Positions 1-7,796 of a stretch of DNA of 64,000 bases are shown one piece after another. The notes under the pieces are model-generated. The model saw only the letters and a program-made list of their open reading frames with translations. It was not told where the DNA came from and searched no databases. Where the stretch lies: contig NZ_VFOK01000001.1 of assembly GCF_006716095.1 (NCBI RefSeq), positions 434,001-498,000 of the forward strand, given 5' to 3'. The translations under genes and the position numbers were made by a program. How positions within the stretch are numbered: the stretch's first letter is position 1; every line of letters starts with the position of its first letter. This DNA is from Barrientosiimonas humi. Its GTDB lineage: Bacteria; Actinomycetota; Actinomycetes; Actinomycetales; Dermatophilaceae.

Positions 1-400
1 CATGGAGGGCAACCGCGCGATGGAGGCCGGCGGGACGGGTGCTCGGGTGGTGATGGAACGTACGCCTGACGGCGCCTTCGTGGGCTGGTGCACGTTCAAC
101 AGCTGGAACCCTGGTTTCCGCAGTGCCTCGCTCGGCTTCTGCCTCGTCGAGCCGGCGTGGGGTCGCGGCTATGCGGCGGAAGGAGCTGGTGCGTTGCTGC
201 GCTGGGCCTTCTCGACGTTGGACCTGAATCGCGTTCAGGCCGAAGCGGATACGCGCAACGCGGCCTCCGCGCGCGTGCTCGAGAAGCTCGGCTTCGTCCT
301 CGAGGGAACGTTGCGCGAGGACTGCATCGTCGACGGCGTCGTCTCCGACTCGTGGGTCTACGGGCTCCTGCGGCGTGACTGGGACCAGCGAACGTCCTAG
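1..400 (+). CDS. GNAT N-acetyltransferase, 5' end cut by window edge
   Basis: The open frame runs from the first bases of the window to a TAG stop at 398-400, so the true start lies upstream. The visible 132 residues match the C-terminal two thirds of a RimJ/RimL-type GNAT acetyltransferase (acyl-CoA dependent N-acetylation of a protein or small amine). The acetyl-CoA-binding segment reads 'EPAWGRGYAAEG', followed by 'NAASARVLEKLGFVLEG', the typical A-motif and beta5-alpha4 signature. The ATG at position 2 is simply the first in-frame Met and is unlikely to be the start. The substrate cannot be predicted. Confidence 0.85.
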   Translation, partial: MEGNRAMEAGGTGARVVMERTPDGAFVGWCTFNSWNPGFRSASLGFCLVEPAWGRGYAAEGAGALLRWAFSTLDLNRVQAEADTRNAASARVLEKLGFVLEGTLREDCIVDGVVSDSWVYGLLRRDWDQRTS

Positions 401-498
401 CCCGGGTGCGCCCGCACCCCGCGCAGCACTGGCCGCCGGATGCCGGGTCTCGGCCTCACCTGGCATCGAGCGGTATCCCACTCGGTATACTCGCCGTC

Positions 499-726
499 GT
501 GGCGGCGACGATCAAAGTGAGCGAGGAGCTGCGCGACCGGATCAACCGGGATGCGCAGGAACGGGGCGTGACTGCCGCCGGTCTGATCGAGCGTCTCCTC
601 GACGCGCACGAGCGTCGTCAGCGCATGGCGGCCGTCGGTCGCGCGGCCCGAAGTGCCGACGCCGACTACTGGGACGAGGCACACGCATGGGATGTCGCCC
701 TCGAAGATCCTGGCCGCGGTGAGTGA
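499..726 (+). CDS. MazE-like ribbon-helix-helix antitoxin
   Basis: This 75-residue protein starts at GTG 499 and ends in a TGA inside the next gene. Residues 3-25 (TIKVSEELRDRINRDAQERG) resemble a ribbon-helix-helix DNA-binding domain. The acidic tail ('DADYWDEAHAWDVA') resembles the toxin-binding tail of MazE-family antitoxins. It overlaps the downstream MazF-like gene by 35 bp, the usual antitoxin-first arrangement. It should neutralise that toxin and repress the operon; this role is inferred from context and fold signature. In-frame ATG 406 upstream gives an unlikely 31-residue extension. Confidence 0.75.
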   Translation: MAATIKVSEELRDRINRDAQERGVTAAGLIERLLDAHERRQRMAAVGRAARSADADYWDEAHAWDVALEDPGRGE

Positions 727-1066
727 GCTGCGTCGGGGCGCCGTCGTCTGGGTGGAGCTGGACCCCGTCCGCGGCAGGGAGCAGGCGGGTCGGCGGCCGG
801 CTCTCGTGGTGGCGAGCGACCTCTATCTCGAGCAGGTTGATTCCCTCGCGATCATCCTTCCGGCGACGACCACCGATCGTGGCTGGCCCAACCACGTGCC
901 GCTGACGGGCTCGCGGCTGCGGCTGTCGAAGCCGACCTACGCCATGACCGAGCAGCCTCGGACCGTGACGCGAGACCGGATCGCCGAAGAGGCGGGGCAG
1001 GTCGACGCGGCTACGATGCGCGAGGTCGACATGTGGCTGCGCGACTTCCTTGCGCTGCCGCAGTAG
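692..1066 (+). CDS. MazF-like endoribonuclease toxin
   Basis: A 124-residue PemK/MazF-family protein. Visible family features are the N-terminal 'RRGAVVWVELDPVRG', then 'RRPALVVASD', and the strand 'LAIILPATTT'. Members cleave mRNA at short motifs when not bound by the antitoxin. I chose ATG 692 rather than ATG 653 because the conserved domain begins about eleven residues later and the upstream extension overlaps most of the antitoxin C terminus. The 35-bp overlap with the upstream antitoxin implies translational coupling. A short hairpin follows at 1082-1110. Confidence 0.82.
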   Translation: MSPSKILAAVSELRRGAVVWVELDPVRGREQAGRRPALVVASDLYLEQVDSLAIILPATTTDRGWPNHVPLTGSRLRLSKPTYAMTEQPRTVTRDRIAEEAGQVDAATMREVDMWLRDFLALPQ

Positions 1067-1081
1067 CGCCGGGGTCTCGAG

Positions 1082-1110
1082 CCTCCCGGGCCGATGTCCC
1101 GACCGGGAGG
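1082..1110 (+). terminator. Hairpin downstream of mazF-like gene
   Basis: An 8-bp perfect inverted repeat (CCTCCCGG / CCGGGAGG) with a 13-nt loop begins 16 bp after the toxin stop codon. There is no U-tract, so it is a candidate actinobacterial-type terminator only. From here to about 1279 I see no gene. Confidence 0.4.
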
Positions 1111-1279
1111 AGGCCCGGTGCCTCGGCCGGCTGACGCACATGAGTGGTCCCGGACGACGGACCGGCACAACACCCGGATGCGGCCCTCTGCGACCGGGTC
1201 CGACCGGTTGTGCCGATCGGTTGTCGGGTCCGCTCGACCGACAGGCGCTGTCGATGTCCGGTCTATTCGGACAGCGAGG

Positions 1280-1756
1280 TCAGTCGCGCCGCGCCTCGCG
1301 GATCTGCTCCACCAAGATGTCGCCGTGGCCGGCGTGCCGGGCCAGCTCGGCGATCATGTGGCCGTAGACGAAGCGCAGGTTGACCGGGCCCTGGTGCCAC
1401 ATGCACTCGTCCTCCAGCTCGTGCTCGGCCGCGATGGTGCGCGAGCGGGCGCACGCGTCGAGAAACGCCTGGCGCACGTTCTCGATCGTGTCGTCGTCAG
1501 TGAGCACGAAGCTCTCGTCGACCGTGTCCGGCAGCCCGAGCTCCTGGCGCGGCACACCCGCCACGCGCGAGTGGAACCAGATGCGCTCCACGAAGGTCGC
1601 GTGCTTCACCAGGCCCATGGGCGTGGTCAGCGAGGGGACCAGCCGCGAGCGCGCCTCGGCCTCGTCGGCGTCGTCGAGGATCCGGGCGATCTCGGCCCGC
1701 TGGACGTCGAGAAGGCCCTCGAGCAGCTCCCGCTCGGTCGCGACGTGGAGGTTCAT
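1280..1756 (-). CDS. DinB/DUF664 family protein
   Basis: This 158-residue protein belongs to the DUF664 branch of the DinB four-helix-bundle superfamily. The visible signature includes 'TPMGLVKHATFVERIWF' near residue 50 and 'GHMIAELARHAGHGDIL' near the C terminus, which supply the histidines that usually bind a metal. Many relatives are thiol- (often mycothiol-) dependent transferases, but this substrate is unknown. Met at 1756 was chosen because the domain begins within ten residues; the longer open frame upstream has no family similarity. Monocistronic and divergent from the next gene. Confidence 0.8.
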   Translation of the reverse strand: MNLHVATERELLEGLLDVQRAEIARILDDADEAEARSRLVPSLTTPMGLVKHATFVERIWFHSRVAGVPRQELGLPDTVDESFVLTDDDTIENVRQAFLDACARSRTIAAEHELEDECMWHQGPVNLRFVYGHMIAELARHAGHGDILVEQIREARRD

Positions 1757-1989
1757 GCTCCGAATGCTAGGTGCGGCGTGCATCTGGACAGGACAAAGCT
1801 GCGCGTGCCCACGAGATGCCGCGGGAGTCGTGGCCGCCGACCGCGTTCGTCCCGTCCGGATGCACGCCCGGTCGCACCCCCGAGTGCCCCACGCGCCGAA
1901 TGCCAGGAGGTGGAGCTGGCTCACGTGGGGTCGCGGGAGCGCACGCCGAATCGATGGCACGGGCGGTCGCGCCCTGCCACTATGCGCGC

Positions 1990-2964
1990 ATGCGACTGCG
2001 CCGTCGGGTCATGCCCGAGAAGGAGTTCTGGAGCCACATCGATGTGCTCGGCGGTTCGGTCGACGAGGACGCCGTCGCGCGCCTGGTCGACCGGCTCCGT
2101 GAGCGTGGGCGTGGCACCCCCGAGGCCTTCGCCGAGCGCCTCGCCCAGGTGCTGTACGACCTGGATCGCCAGGACCTGTTCGAGCAACCGGTGCAGTGGG
2201 ACGACGACCCGGACGATCACGTGATCCCGCTCAGCTCCGACACGTTCTTGTATCTGCGGGCCGGCCTCGTGGCGAAGGGCAAGCAGGCGGTCGACCAGGC
2301 GATCGCCGACCCGAGGACCCTGCGGAATCGCCGCTGGTCCGACAGCGAGGGCCTTCTCTACGCCGCTGAGGAAGCAGCCGGCCGAGAGATCGACACCAAG
2401 TACGACTACGAGACCGGGCGCAACGAGGCGTACTGGACGATGCCGTCACCGTCCGAGATGGACGGTCCACGCCCGCCAGTTGCGCCGATCCTGTCCGATC
2501 TGCTCGACCCGATCGACGGTGAGCCCTTCGAGGGGCCCGGCGTCGAGTCCGACGGGGGCGACTTCGAGCCGGACGACCTGGATCTCGACTTCGACTGGCC
2601 GCTGTGGTTCCCCGAGATCGCTGTCGACGGTGCGCTCGACGCCGTGGTGCAGCCCCTCCTGGAGCACGGCGGCCTCCCGGCCGATATCGCCGCCCAGGTC
2701 GAGGTGCGGGTCGACTTCGGCAACGGTTGGCAGGTTGTCCCGCAGCAGCGAGCGGGGGTCGTCGACGAGTTCGGCAAGGTAGTGGCGGTGGGTTGCCAGC
2801 TCGACCAGCCGACCGCCAAGTCGTGGCCGATCTATGACCAGGAACGCGCCCTCGCGGCGGTGCTGGCCCGGTGCGTGCTCACCGTGCTTCCGGATGCTCA
2901 CGGTGCCCGTCAGGCGCTCACCGACGTGGACGCCGCGGGCACAGACCTCCTGCCACGGTCCTGA
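1990..2964 (+). CDS. DUF4240 domain protein
   Basis: About 324 residues. The N-terminal part matches the DUF4240 pattern: 'EFWSHIDVLGG' at residues 10-20, then an 'FLYLRAGLVAKGKQAVDQA' stretch followed by 'DPRTLRN'. The middle is strongly acidic (clusters of D/E near residues 180-205), and the C-terminal part has no family I recognise. Function is unknown. Two starts are plausible, ATG 1990 and ATG 2011; neither has a convincing Shine-Dalgarno, so the N terminus is uncertain by seven residues. Confidence 0.68.
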   Translation: MRLRRRVMPEKEFWSHIDVLGGSVDEDAVARLVDRLRERGRGTPEAFAERLAQVLYDLDRQDLFEQPVQWDDDPDDHVIPLSSDTFLYLRAGLVAKGKQAVDQAIADPRTLRNRRWSDSEGLLYAAEEAAGREIDTKYDYETGRNEAYWTMPSPSEMDGPRPPVAPILSDLLDPIDGEPFEGPGVESDGGDFEPDDLDLDFDWPLWFPEIAVDGALDAVVQPLLEHGGLPADIAAQVEVRVDFGNGWQVVPQQRAGVVDEFGKVVAVGCQLDQPTAKSWPIYDQERALAAVLARCVLTVLPDAHGARQALTDVDAAGTDLLPRS

Positions 2965-3125
2965 CCACCGAACTCGACGCCCGTTGACTCCGCCCCGCCC
3001 ACGACCTACCGTCGTCGCAGCCGCGCGAGGCGGTTCCTGGATCGGCAGACAGGCCCACTGAGCCGCCGCCCGCACGCCGCGGGCGAGCCGCCCGGGCCGC
3101 GACGGCCCCGCACGTGGGAGGGCCG

Positions 3126-4484
3126 ATGACGCGCCTCTGGATCAAGAACCCCCTCGGGGTCTTCACCGCCGACGACACCCCTGACGCACCTGACGCATCC
3201 GGCGGTCTGGTCGTCGAGAACGCTGTGATCACAGAGGTTCTCGCGCGCGGCGCTGAACCGTCGGCGCCGGTCGAGGAGGTGTTCGACGCCTCGCAGCACG
3301 TGCTCACGCCGGGGCTGATCAACACCCATCACCACTTCTACCAAACCCTCACTCGCGCCTGGGGTCCCGTCGCCGACGCCGAGTTGTTCCCCTGGTTGAC
3401 CGGCCTCTATCCCGTATGGGCCCGACTCACCCCGCGCGCGCTCGAGCTGGCCACGACCGTGGCGCTCGCCGAGCTGTTGCTCTCCGGCTGCACGACCGCG
3501 GCCGACCACCACTACGTCTTCCCGCCAGGGCTCGACGAGGCCATCGACATCCAGGTCTCCGCCGTACGCCGGCTCGGACTCCGCGCGACCCTCACCCGCG
3601 GCTCGATGACGCTCGGTCAGGACGACGGCGGCCTGCCGCCGCAGTCGGTCGTGCAGCCCCTCGACACGATCCTGGAGGACAGCGCGCGGCTGGTGCGGAC
3701 GTACCACGAGACCGGTCCGGGCGCCCAGGTGCAGATCGCCCTCGCGCCCTGCTCGCCGTTCTCCGTCACCACCGACGCGATGCGTGAAAGTGCCCGTCTG
3801 GCAACGGATCTCGACGTCCGGCTGCACACGCACCTCGCAGAGACACTGGACGAGGAGGACTTCTGCCGCGAGCGGTTCGGGATGCGCACGGTCGACTACC
3901 TGGAATCCGTCGGGTGGCTGACCGACCGCACCTGGCTCGGCCACGGCATCCACTTCGACGACGAGGAGATCAGCCGGCTCGGCGAGGCGGGGACGGCCGT
4001 CGCTCACTGCCCGACGTCGAACATGCGCCTGGCCTCGGGAATCGCCCGCGTGCTCGAGCTGGAGGACGCCGGGGTGCCGGTCGGTCTCGGGGTCGACGGG
4101 TCGGCCTCCAACGACGCCTCGACGATGGTCGCGGAGGTGCGTCAGGCGCTCTACCTGCAGCGGCTGCGCTACGGCGCCTCGGTGCCGGTGCACCGCGCTC
4201 TGGCCTGGGGGACCCGCGGCTCCGCGCGGGTCCTGGGCCGCGACGACGTGGGCGTGCTCGCCGTGGGCAACCAGGCCGATCTCGCGCTGTGGCGCCTGGA
4301 CGAGCTGCGCTTCTCCGGCAGCCACGACCCGGTGGCCGCGCTCGTGCTCTGCGCGGCCGACCGTGCCGACCGTGCCATGGTCGGCGGGCAGTGGCGGGTG
4401 GTCGACGGGCGCATCCCCGACCTCGACGTCGACGCGCTGGTCGCCGAGCACAGCGCTGCCGCTCGTGGCCTGATCTCAGGCTGA
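3126..4484 (+). CDS. 8-oxoguanine deaminase-like amidohydrolase
   Basis: A 452-residue metal-dependent amidohydrolase of the AtzA/TrzN and guanine-deaminase group. The metal-binding 'NTHHHF' lies near residue 67, 'HTHLAET' in the middle, 'GHGIHFDD' follows, and 'HCPTSNMRLASG' and 'GVDGSASND' complete the active site. The C-terminal 'SGSHDPVAALVLCAADRAD' is typical of 8-oxoguanine deaminases, which convert 8-oxoguanine to urate in purine salvage and damage clearance. ATG 3126 follows GGGAGG closely; GTG 3114 is an in-frame alternative four codons upstream. Substrate assignment rests on family resemblance. Confidence 0.8.
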   Translation: MTRLWIKNPLGVFTADDTPDAPDASGGLVVENAVITEVLARGAEPSAPVEEVFDASQHVLTPGLINTHHHFYQTLTRAWGPVADAELFPWLTGLYPVWARLTPRALELATTVALAELLLSGCTTAADHHYVFPPGLDEAIDIQVSAVRRLGLRATLTRGSMTLGQDDGGLPPQSVVQPLDTILEDSARLVRTYHETGPGAQVQIALAPCSPFSVTTDAMRESARLATDLDVRLHTHLAETLDEEDFCRERFGMRTVDYLESVGWLTDRTWLGHGIHFDDEEISRLGEAGTAVAHCPTSNMRLASGIARVLELEDAGVPVGLGVDGSASNDASTMVAEVRQALYLQRLRYGASVPVHRALAWGTRGSARVLGRDDVGVLAVGNQADLALWRLDELRFSGSHDPVAALVLCAADRADRAMVGGQWRVVDGRIPDLDVDALVAEHSAAARGLISG

Positions 4485-4512
4485 GCCAAGCCGCCCCGGC
4501 TAGCCTGGCTCC

Positions 4513-5268
4513 ATGGGCTCCGGAGAGGGTGGTCGCTTGTCGTCCCAGGAGGTTCCGGGCGAGGAACCCAAGGTCGTGTTCGACCAGATGCTGCGCACCT
4601 TCGCGCCGGCCCGCGAGGACGAGCTGGTCACGTTCGTGCGCGAAGACCTGCGCACGATGCGGGTCGAGCTGCAGCGCTTCATGCTGGAGTACGAGTTCGG
4701 GCTGCGCGAGGTCGAGACCAAGCTCGACATCCTGCGCGAAGAGTTCCTGCACATGCACGAGTACAACCCGATCGAGCACGTCTCGACGCGGGTCAAGTCG
4801 CCCGAGAGCATCCTGGAGAAGGTCGCCCGGCGGGGGACGGCGTACGACCTGATGTCGATCCGCCGCGAGATCACCGACATCGCCGGCGCGCGCGTGACGT
4901 GCAGCTTCAGCCAGGACGTCTACCGCATCTTCGACCTGCTCACCCAGCAGCACGACGTGACGGTGCTGCGCGTCAGCGACTACATCGCCGAGCCCAAGCC
5001 CAACGGCTACCAGTCGCTGCACGCGGTCGTGCAGGTGCCGGTCTTCCTGTCCAGCGGCGCGGTCGACGTGACGGTCGAGATCCAGTTCCGCACGATCGCG
5101 ATGGACTTCTGGGCGTCGCTTGAGCACAAGATCTACTACAAGTACGACCGCAACGTCCCCGAGCGCATCCTCACCGAGCTCGCCGACGCGGCGACGACCG
5201 CCGCCGAGCTGGACGTACGCATGGAGCGGCTCCACCGCGAGCTGCACGGCCGGGGCGACCCGGCCTGA
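4513..5268 (+). CDS. Stand-alone (p)ppGpp synthetase (RelA/SpoT domain)
   Basis: A 251-residue small alarmone synthetase lacking the HD hydrolase and the regulatory TGS/ACT domains. Synthetase motifs in order are 'RVKSPESILEK', 'DIAGARVTCSF', 'EPKPNGYQSLHAVV' and 'VEIQFRTIAMDFWASLEHK'. It should transfer pyrophosphate from ATP to GDP or GTP to make the stringent-response alarmone. Size and architecture match the RelP/RelQ-like enzymes, though the actinobacterial subgroup is not resolved here. It lies 104 bp upstream of a PPK2 polyphosphate kinase on the same strand, linking two nucleotide-stress activities. Confidence 0.9.
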   Translation: MGSGEGGRLSSQEVPGEEPKVVFDQMLRTFAPAREDELVTFVREDLRTMRVELQRFMLEYEFGLREVETKLDILREEFLHMHEYNPIEHVSTRVKSPESILEKVARRGTAYDLMSIRREITDIAGARVTCSFSQDVYRIFDLLTQQHDVTVLRVSDYIAEPKPNGYQSLHAVVQVPVFLSSGAVDVTVEIQFRTIAMDFWASLEHKIYYKYDRNVPERILTELADAATTAAELDVRMERLHRELHGRGDPA

Positions 5269-5372
5269 GTCGTACGCCCGCTCGCCGCTGTTGACCCGGC
5301 GGCCACGTGGCGTTCGCCGCAGGTTCCCCGAGGGCGTACCGGTGGCACCCGGTCGTGCGATGGAATGCCCTC

Positions 5373-6269
5373 ATGGTGCAGCACATGAACCTCCGCGAGT
5401 ACATCGACAAGCTGCGGATCGAGGGTTACACGGTCCAGGACGCCGAGGGTGAGGACCCGGTCCTGATCACGCCCGACGGCAAGGCGGTCGAGACCTGGCG
5501 GCAGGGCTACCCGTACGAGGAGCTGCTCGACCGGGAGACCTACGACGAGGAGAAGTACAAGTTGCAGGTGGAGCTGCTGAAGTTCCAGTACTGGAGCCAG
5601 GAGGTCGGCGCCAAGCACGTGCTCGTCTTCGAGGGGCGCGACGCCGCCGGCAAGGGCGGCACGATCAAGCGGTTCATGGAGCATCTCAACCCGCGCTCGG
5701 CCCGGGTCGTCGCGCTGAACAAGCCGTCCTCGACCGAGCAGGGGCAGTGGTACTTCCAGCGCTACGTCAACCACCTGCCGACCGCGGGGGAGATCGTGCT
5801 GTTCGACCGCAGCTGGTACAACCGCGCGGGCGTCGAGCGGGTCATGGGGTTCGCGACCGACGAGGAGTACGACATCTTCATGAAGCAGGCGCCGCAGTTC
5901 GAGCGGATGCTCGTCGACAGCGGCATCACCGTGACGAAGATGTGGTTCTCGGTCACCCAGGACGAGCAGCGAACTCGCTTCGCGCTCAGGCAGATCGACC
6001 CGGTGCGCCGGTGGAAGCTGTCGCCGATGGACCTGGAGAGCCTGGACCGGTGGGAGGAGTACACCGCGGCCAAGGAGGCCACGTTCGAGCTCACCGACAA
6101 GAAGTACGCCCCGTGGATCGTCGTGAAGAGCAACGACAAGAAGCGTGGCCGGCTCAACGCCATGCGGGCGTTCCTGCACCAGTTCGACTACGACGGCAAG
6201 GACACCGACGTGGTGTTCGCGCCCGACCCCAAGATCGTCAGCCGCGCGAAGCACACCGAGGGCGACTGA
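5373..6269 (+). CDS. ppk2: Polyphosphate kinase 2 (PPK2)
   Basis: A 298-residue PPK2 family protein. The P-loop 'FEGRDAAGKGGTIKRF' (around residue 86) and the lid segment 'FDRSWYNRAGVERVMGF' are both intact, as is 'RRWKLSPMDLESLDRW'. Single-domain enzymes of this size use polyphosphate to phosphorylate nucleoside diphosphates. Start choice: ATG 5373, with ATG 5385 four codons later as an alternative; the upstream open frame to 5307 lacks similarity. Its neighbour upstream is a (p)ppGpp synthetase on the same strand. Convergent with the next gene. Confidence 0.92.
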   Translation: MVQHMNLREYIDKLRIEGYTVQDAEGEDPVLITPDGKAVETWRQGYPYEELLDRETYDEEKYKLQVELLKFQYWSQEVGAKHVLVFEGRDAAGKGGTIKRFMEHLNPRSARVVALNKPSSTEQGQWYFQRYVNHLPTAGEIVLFDRSWYNRAGVERVMGFATDEEYDIFMKQAPQFERMLVDSGITVTKMWFSVTQDEQRTRFALRQIDPVRRWKLSPMDLESLDRWEEYTAAKEATFELTDKKYAPWIVVKSNDKKRGRLNAMRAFLHQFDYDGKDTDVVFAPDPKIVSRAKHTEGD

Positions 6270-6290
6270 GCCCGGGGCGGTGCGGGTCGG

Positions 6291-6743
6291 TCAGGCCTGC
6301 GCGCGCTGCGGCCAGGCGCGAGCCCACGCGACGACCTGCCGCACGGTCTCGTCGTCGTCCTCGGCGAGGGAGTCGAGCAGCTCTTCGCTCACCGACGGGT
6401 TGGCCGCGACCCACGTGCGCACCTGGGGCGCGGGGTCGGCGGCCAGCCGGGCCAGCAGCTCGGCCGGGGCGGCCGGCTGCCGCGCCACGCACGTGCGAAC
6501 CGAGTCCTCGTCGTCGCCGGCGAGCCGAGTGAGGACGTCGGCGGGGCAGTGGTGGTTGAGCGCCGCGCTCTCGCGGATGCGCGGGTCGGGGCTCTCGGCG
6601 AGCAGGCGCAGTCGCCGCACCTTGCCCTCGGTCACCGGCGGCGTCGGGTGCACCGCGCGAATCTCCTCCGGGGACAAGCGTTCTCCCGCCGAGCTGCGCA
6701 GCTGGGCACGCTGCTGCTCGCTCAGGAAACTCACGCACGACAT
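6291..6743 (-). CDS. Leucine-rich-repeat-variant (LRV) protein
   Basis: A 150-residue protein starting at ATG 6743 behind a good GGAGGA site. After a charged N-terminal third it contains about four consecutive 24-residue repeats of the form 'P..L..LA.D.d..VR..VA.NP', for example 'PQVRTWVAANPSVSEELL' and 'DSVRTCVARQPAAPAELL'. This is the leucine-rich-repeat-variant pattern, an alpha/3-10 solenoid thought to mediate protein contacts. No catalytic residues are evident. The open frame continues a long way upstream of 6743, but that extension is a shadow of the divergent GNAT gene. Confidence 0.78.
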   Translation of the reverse strand: MSCVSFLSEQQRAQLRSSAGERLSPEEIRAVHPTPPVTEGKVRRLRLLAESPDPRIRESAALNHHCPADVLTRLAGDDEDSVRTCVARQPAAPAELLARLAADPAPQVRTWVAANPSVSEELLDSLAEDDDETVRQVVAWARAWPQRAQA

Positions 6744-6881
6744 CGCGATCCTCCGAGTGGTGGGCTGCAGGAACACCCACCGTAACCAGCGGCGACGCTG
6801 ACTTCGGAAATTCGGCTGCGGGGGCGCGCGGCGGGGTAATAGCGTCAGGGATTCCCCCACCCCCGAGGAGTCCGCGCACGC

Positions 6882-7679
6882 ATGCCCGTCACCGACCCTG
6901 CCGACCTGCTCGCGGCGTACGACGAACAGCTGCGCACCGAAGCCGAAACGCCTTCTGCCATATCGGTTTCCGCGAGCGGACCGTTGCGGTTGGTCACGTT
7001 CTCCGGCGGGAGGGGTTTCATCACGTATCGCGACCTGGGCGACCTCGACGAGGCTGGCATCCGACGGCTGGTGCCGAGTGCGCTGGCGCATTTCCGGGCC
7101 GACCCGCAGATCTCCCGGGTCGAGTGGAAGACCCGAGGGCACGATCGTGCCCCTGGGCTGCACGACGCGTTGTGCGACAACGGGTTCGCGCCCGGCGAAC
7201 CGGAGTCGATCATGATCGGTGACGCGGGGCTGCTCGACGTCGAGGTGCCGCTGCCCGAGGGCGTCACCGTCCGAACCGTCAGCGACGAGAACGACGTCCG
7301 CGCGATGAGCGCGATGCAGGACGAGGTGTTCGGCGACCCGGTGACACCGGCGCACGCCGACCAGCTGCTGGCGCGCCTGGCCCGCGGCGACGGCATGTCG
7401 CTGTGGGTCGCCGAGGTCGACGGCCAGGTGGTCAGCGCCGGTCGCCTGGAGCCCGTCCCGGGCACCGACTTCGCCGGGATCTGGGGCGGCGCGACACGAC
7501 CCGAGTGGCGCAGCCGCGGCATCTACCGCGCGCTCACCGCGGCGCGGGCGCGGGCCGCGCTCGCCGCCGGAAAGACCCTGATCCACAGCGACTCCACCGA
7601 GTTCTCGCGCCCGATCCTCGAGCGGGCCGGCTTGGTCAAGGTGTCCACCACCACGCCGTACGAGTGGCGTCGCAGCTGA
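6882..7679 (+). CDS. GNAT family N-acetyltransferase
   Basis: 265 residues. The C-terminal half (about 125-265) is a GNAT domain with 'LWVAEVDGQVVSAGRLEPV', the acetyl-CoA-binding loop 'RPEWRSRGIYRALTAA', and the terminal 'PILERAGLVKVSTTTPYEW'. The N-terminal half is a divergent extension seen in many actinobacterial two-part GNATs; its role is unknown. The 'RSRGIY' loop departs slightly from the canonical Q/R-x-x-G-x-G/A. Starts with ATG 6882, divergent from the LRV gene. Substrate unknown. Confidence 0.82.
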   Translation: MPVTDPADLLAAYDEQLRTEAETPSAISVSASGPLRLVTFSGGRGFITYRDLGDLDEAGIRRLVPSALAHFRADPQISRVEWKTRGHDRAPGLHDALCDNGFAPGEPESIMIGDAGLLDVEVPLPEGVTVRTVSDENDVRAMSAMQDEVFGDPVTPAHADQLLARLARGDGMSLWVAEVDGQVVSAGRLEPVPGTDFAGIWGGATRPEWRSRGIYRALTAARARAALAAGKTLIHSDSTEFSRPILERAGLVKVSTTTPYEWRRS

Positions 7680-7761
7680 GCCGTACGCCCTCGCTCGGCC
7701 GGGAATGACCCACGTCACCGGGCAAATACTTCACTCCGGGAACAACTGAGCCGCCTTCTGC

Positions 7762-7782
7762 CTTGATAAGGCAAGACTCAAC
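7762..7782. promoter_or_regulatory. HAIR-like HspR operator upstream of lon
   Basis: The sequence CTTGATA-N7-ACTCAAC lies 15-35 bp before the lon start codon. It matches the HspR-binding inverted repeat CTTGAGT-N7-ACTCAAG at 11 of 14 half-site positions with exactly the right 7-bp spacing. In Streptomyces coelicolor HspR represses dnaK, clpB and lon, so a heat-shock operator here fits established biology. An AAGGAG ribosome-binding site follows at 7787-7792. Confidence 0.75.
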
Positions 7783-7796
7783 TTTCAAGGAGTGGC

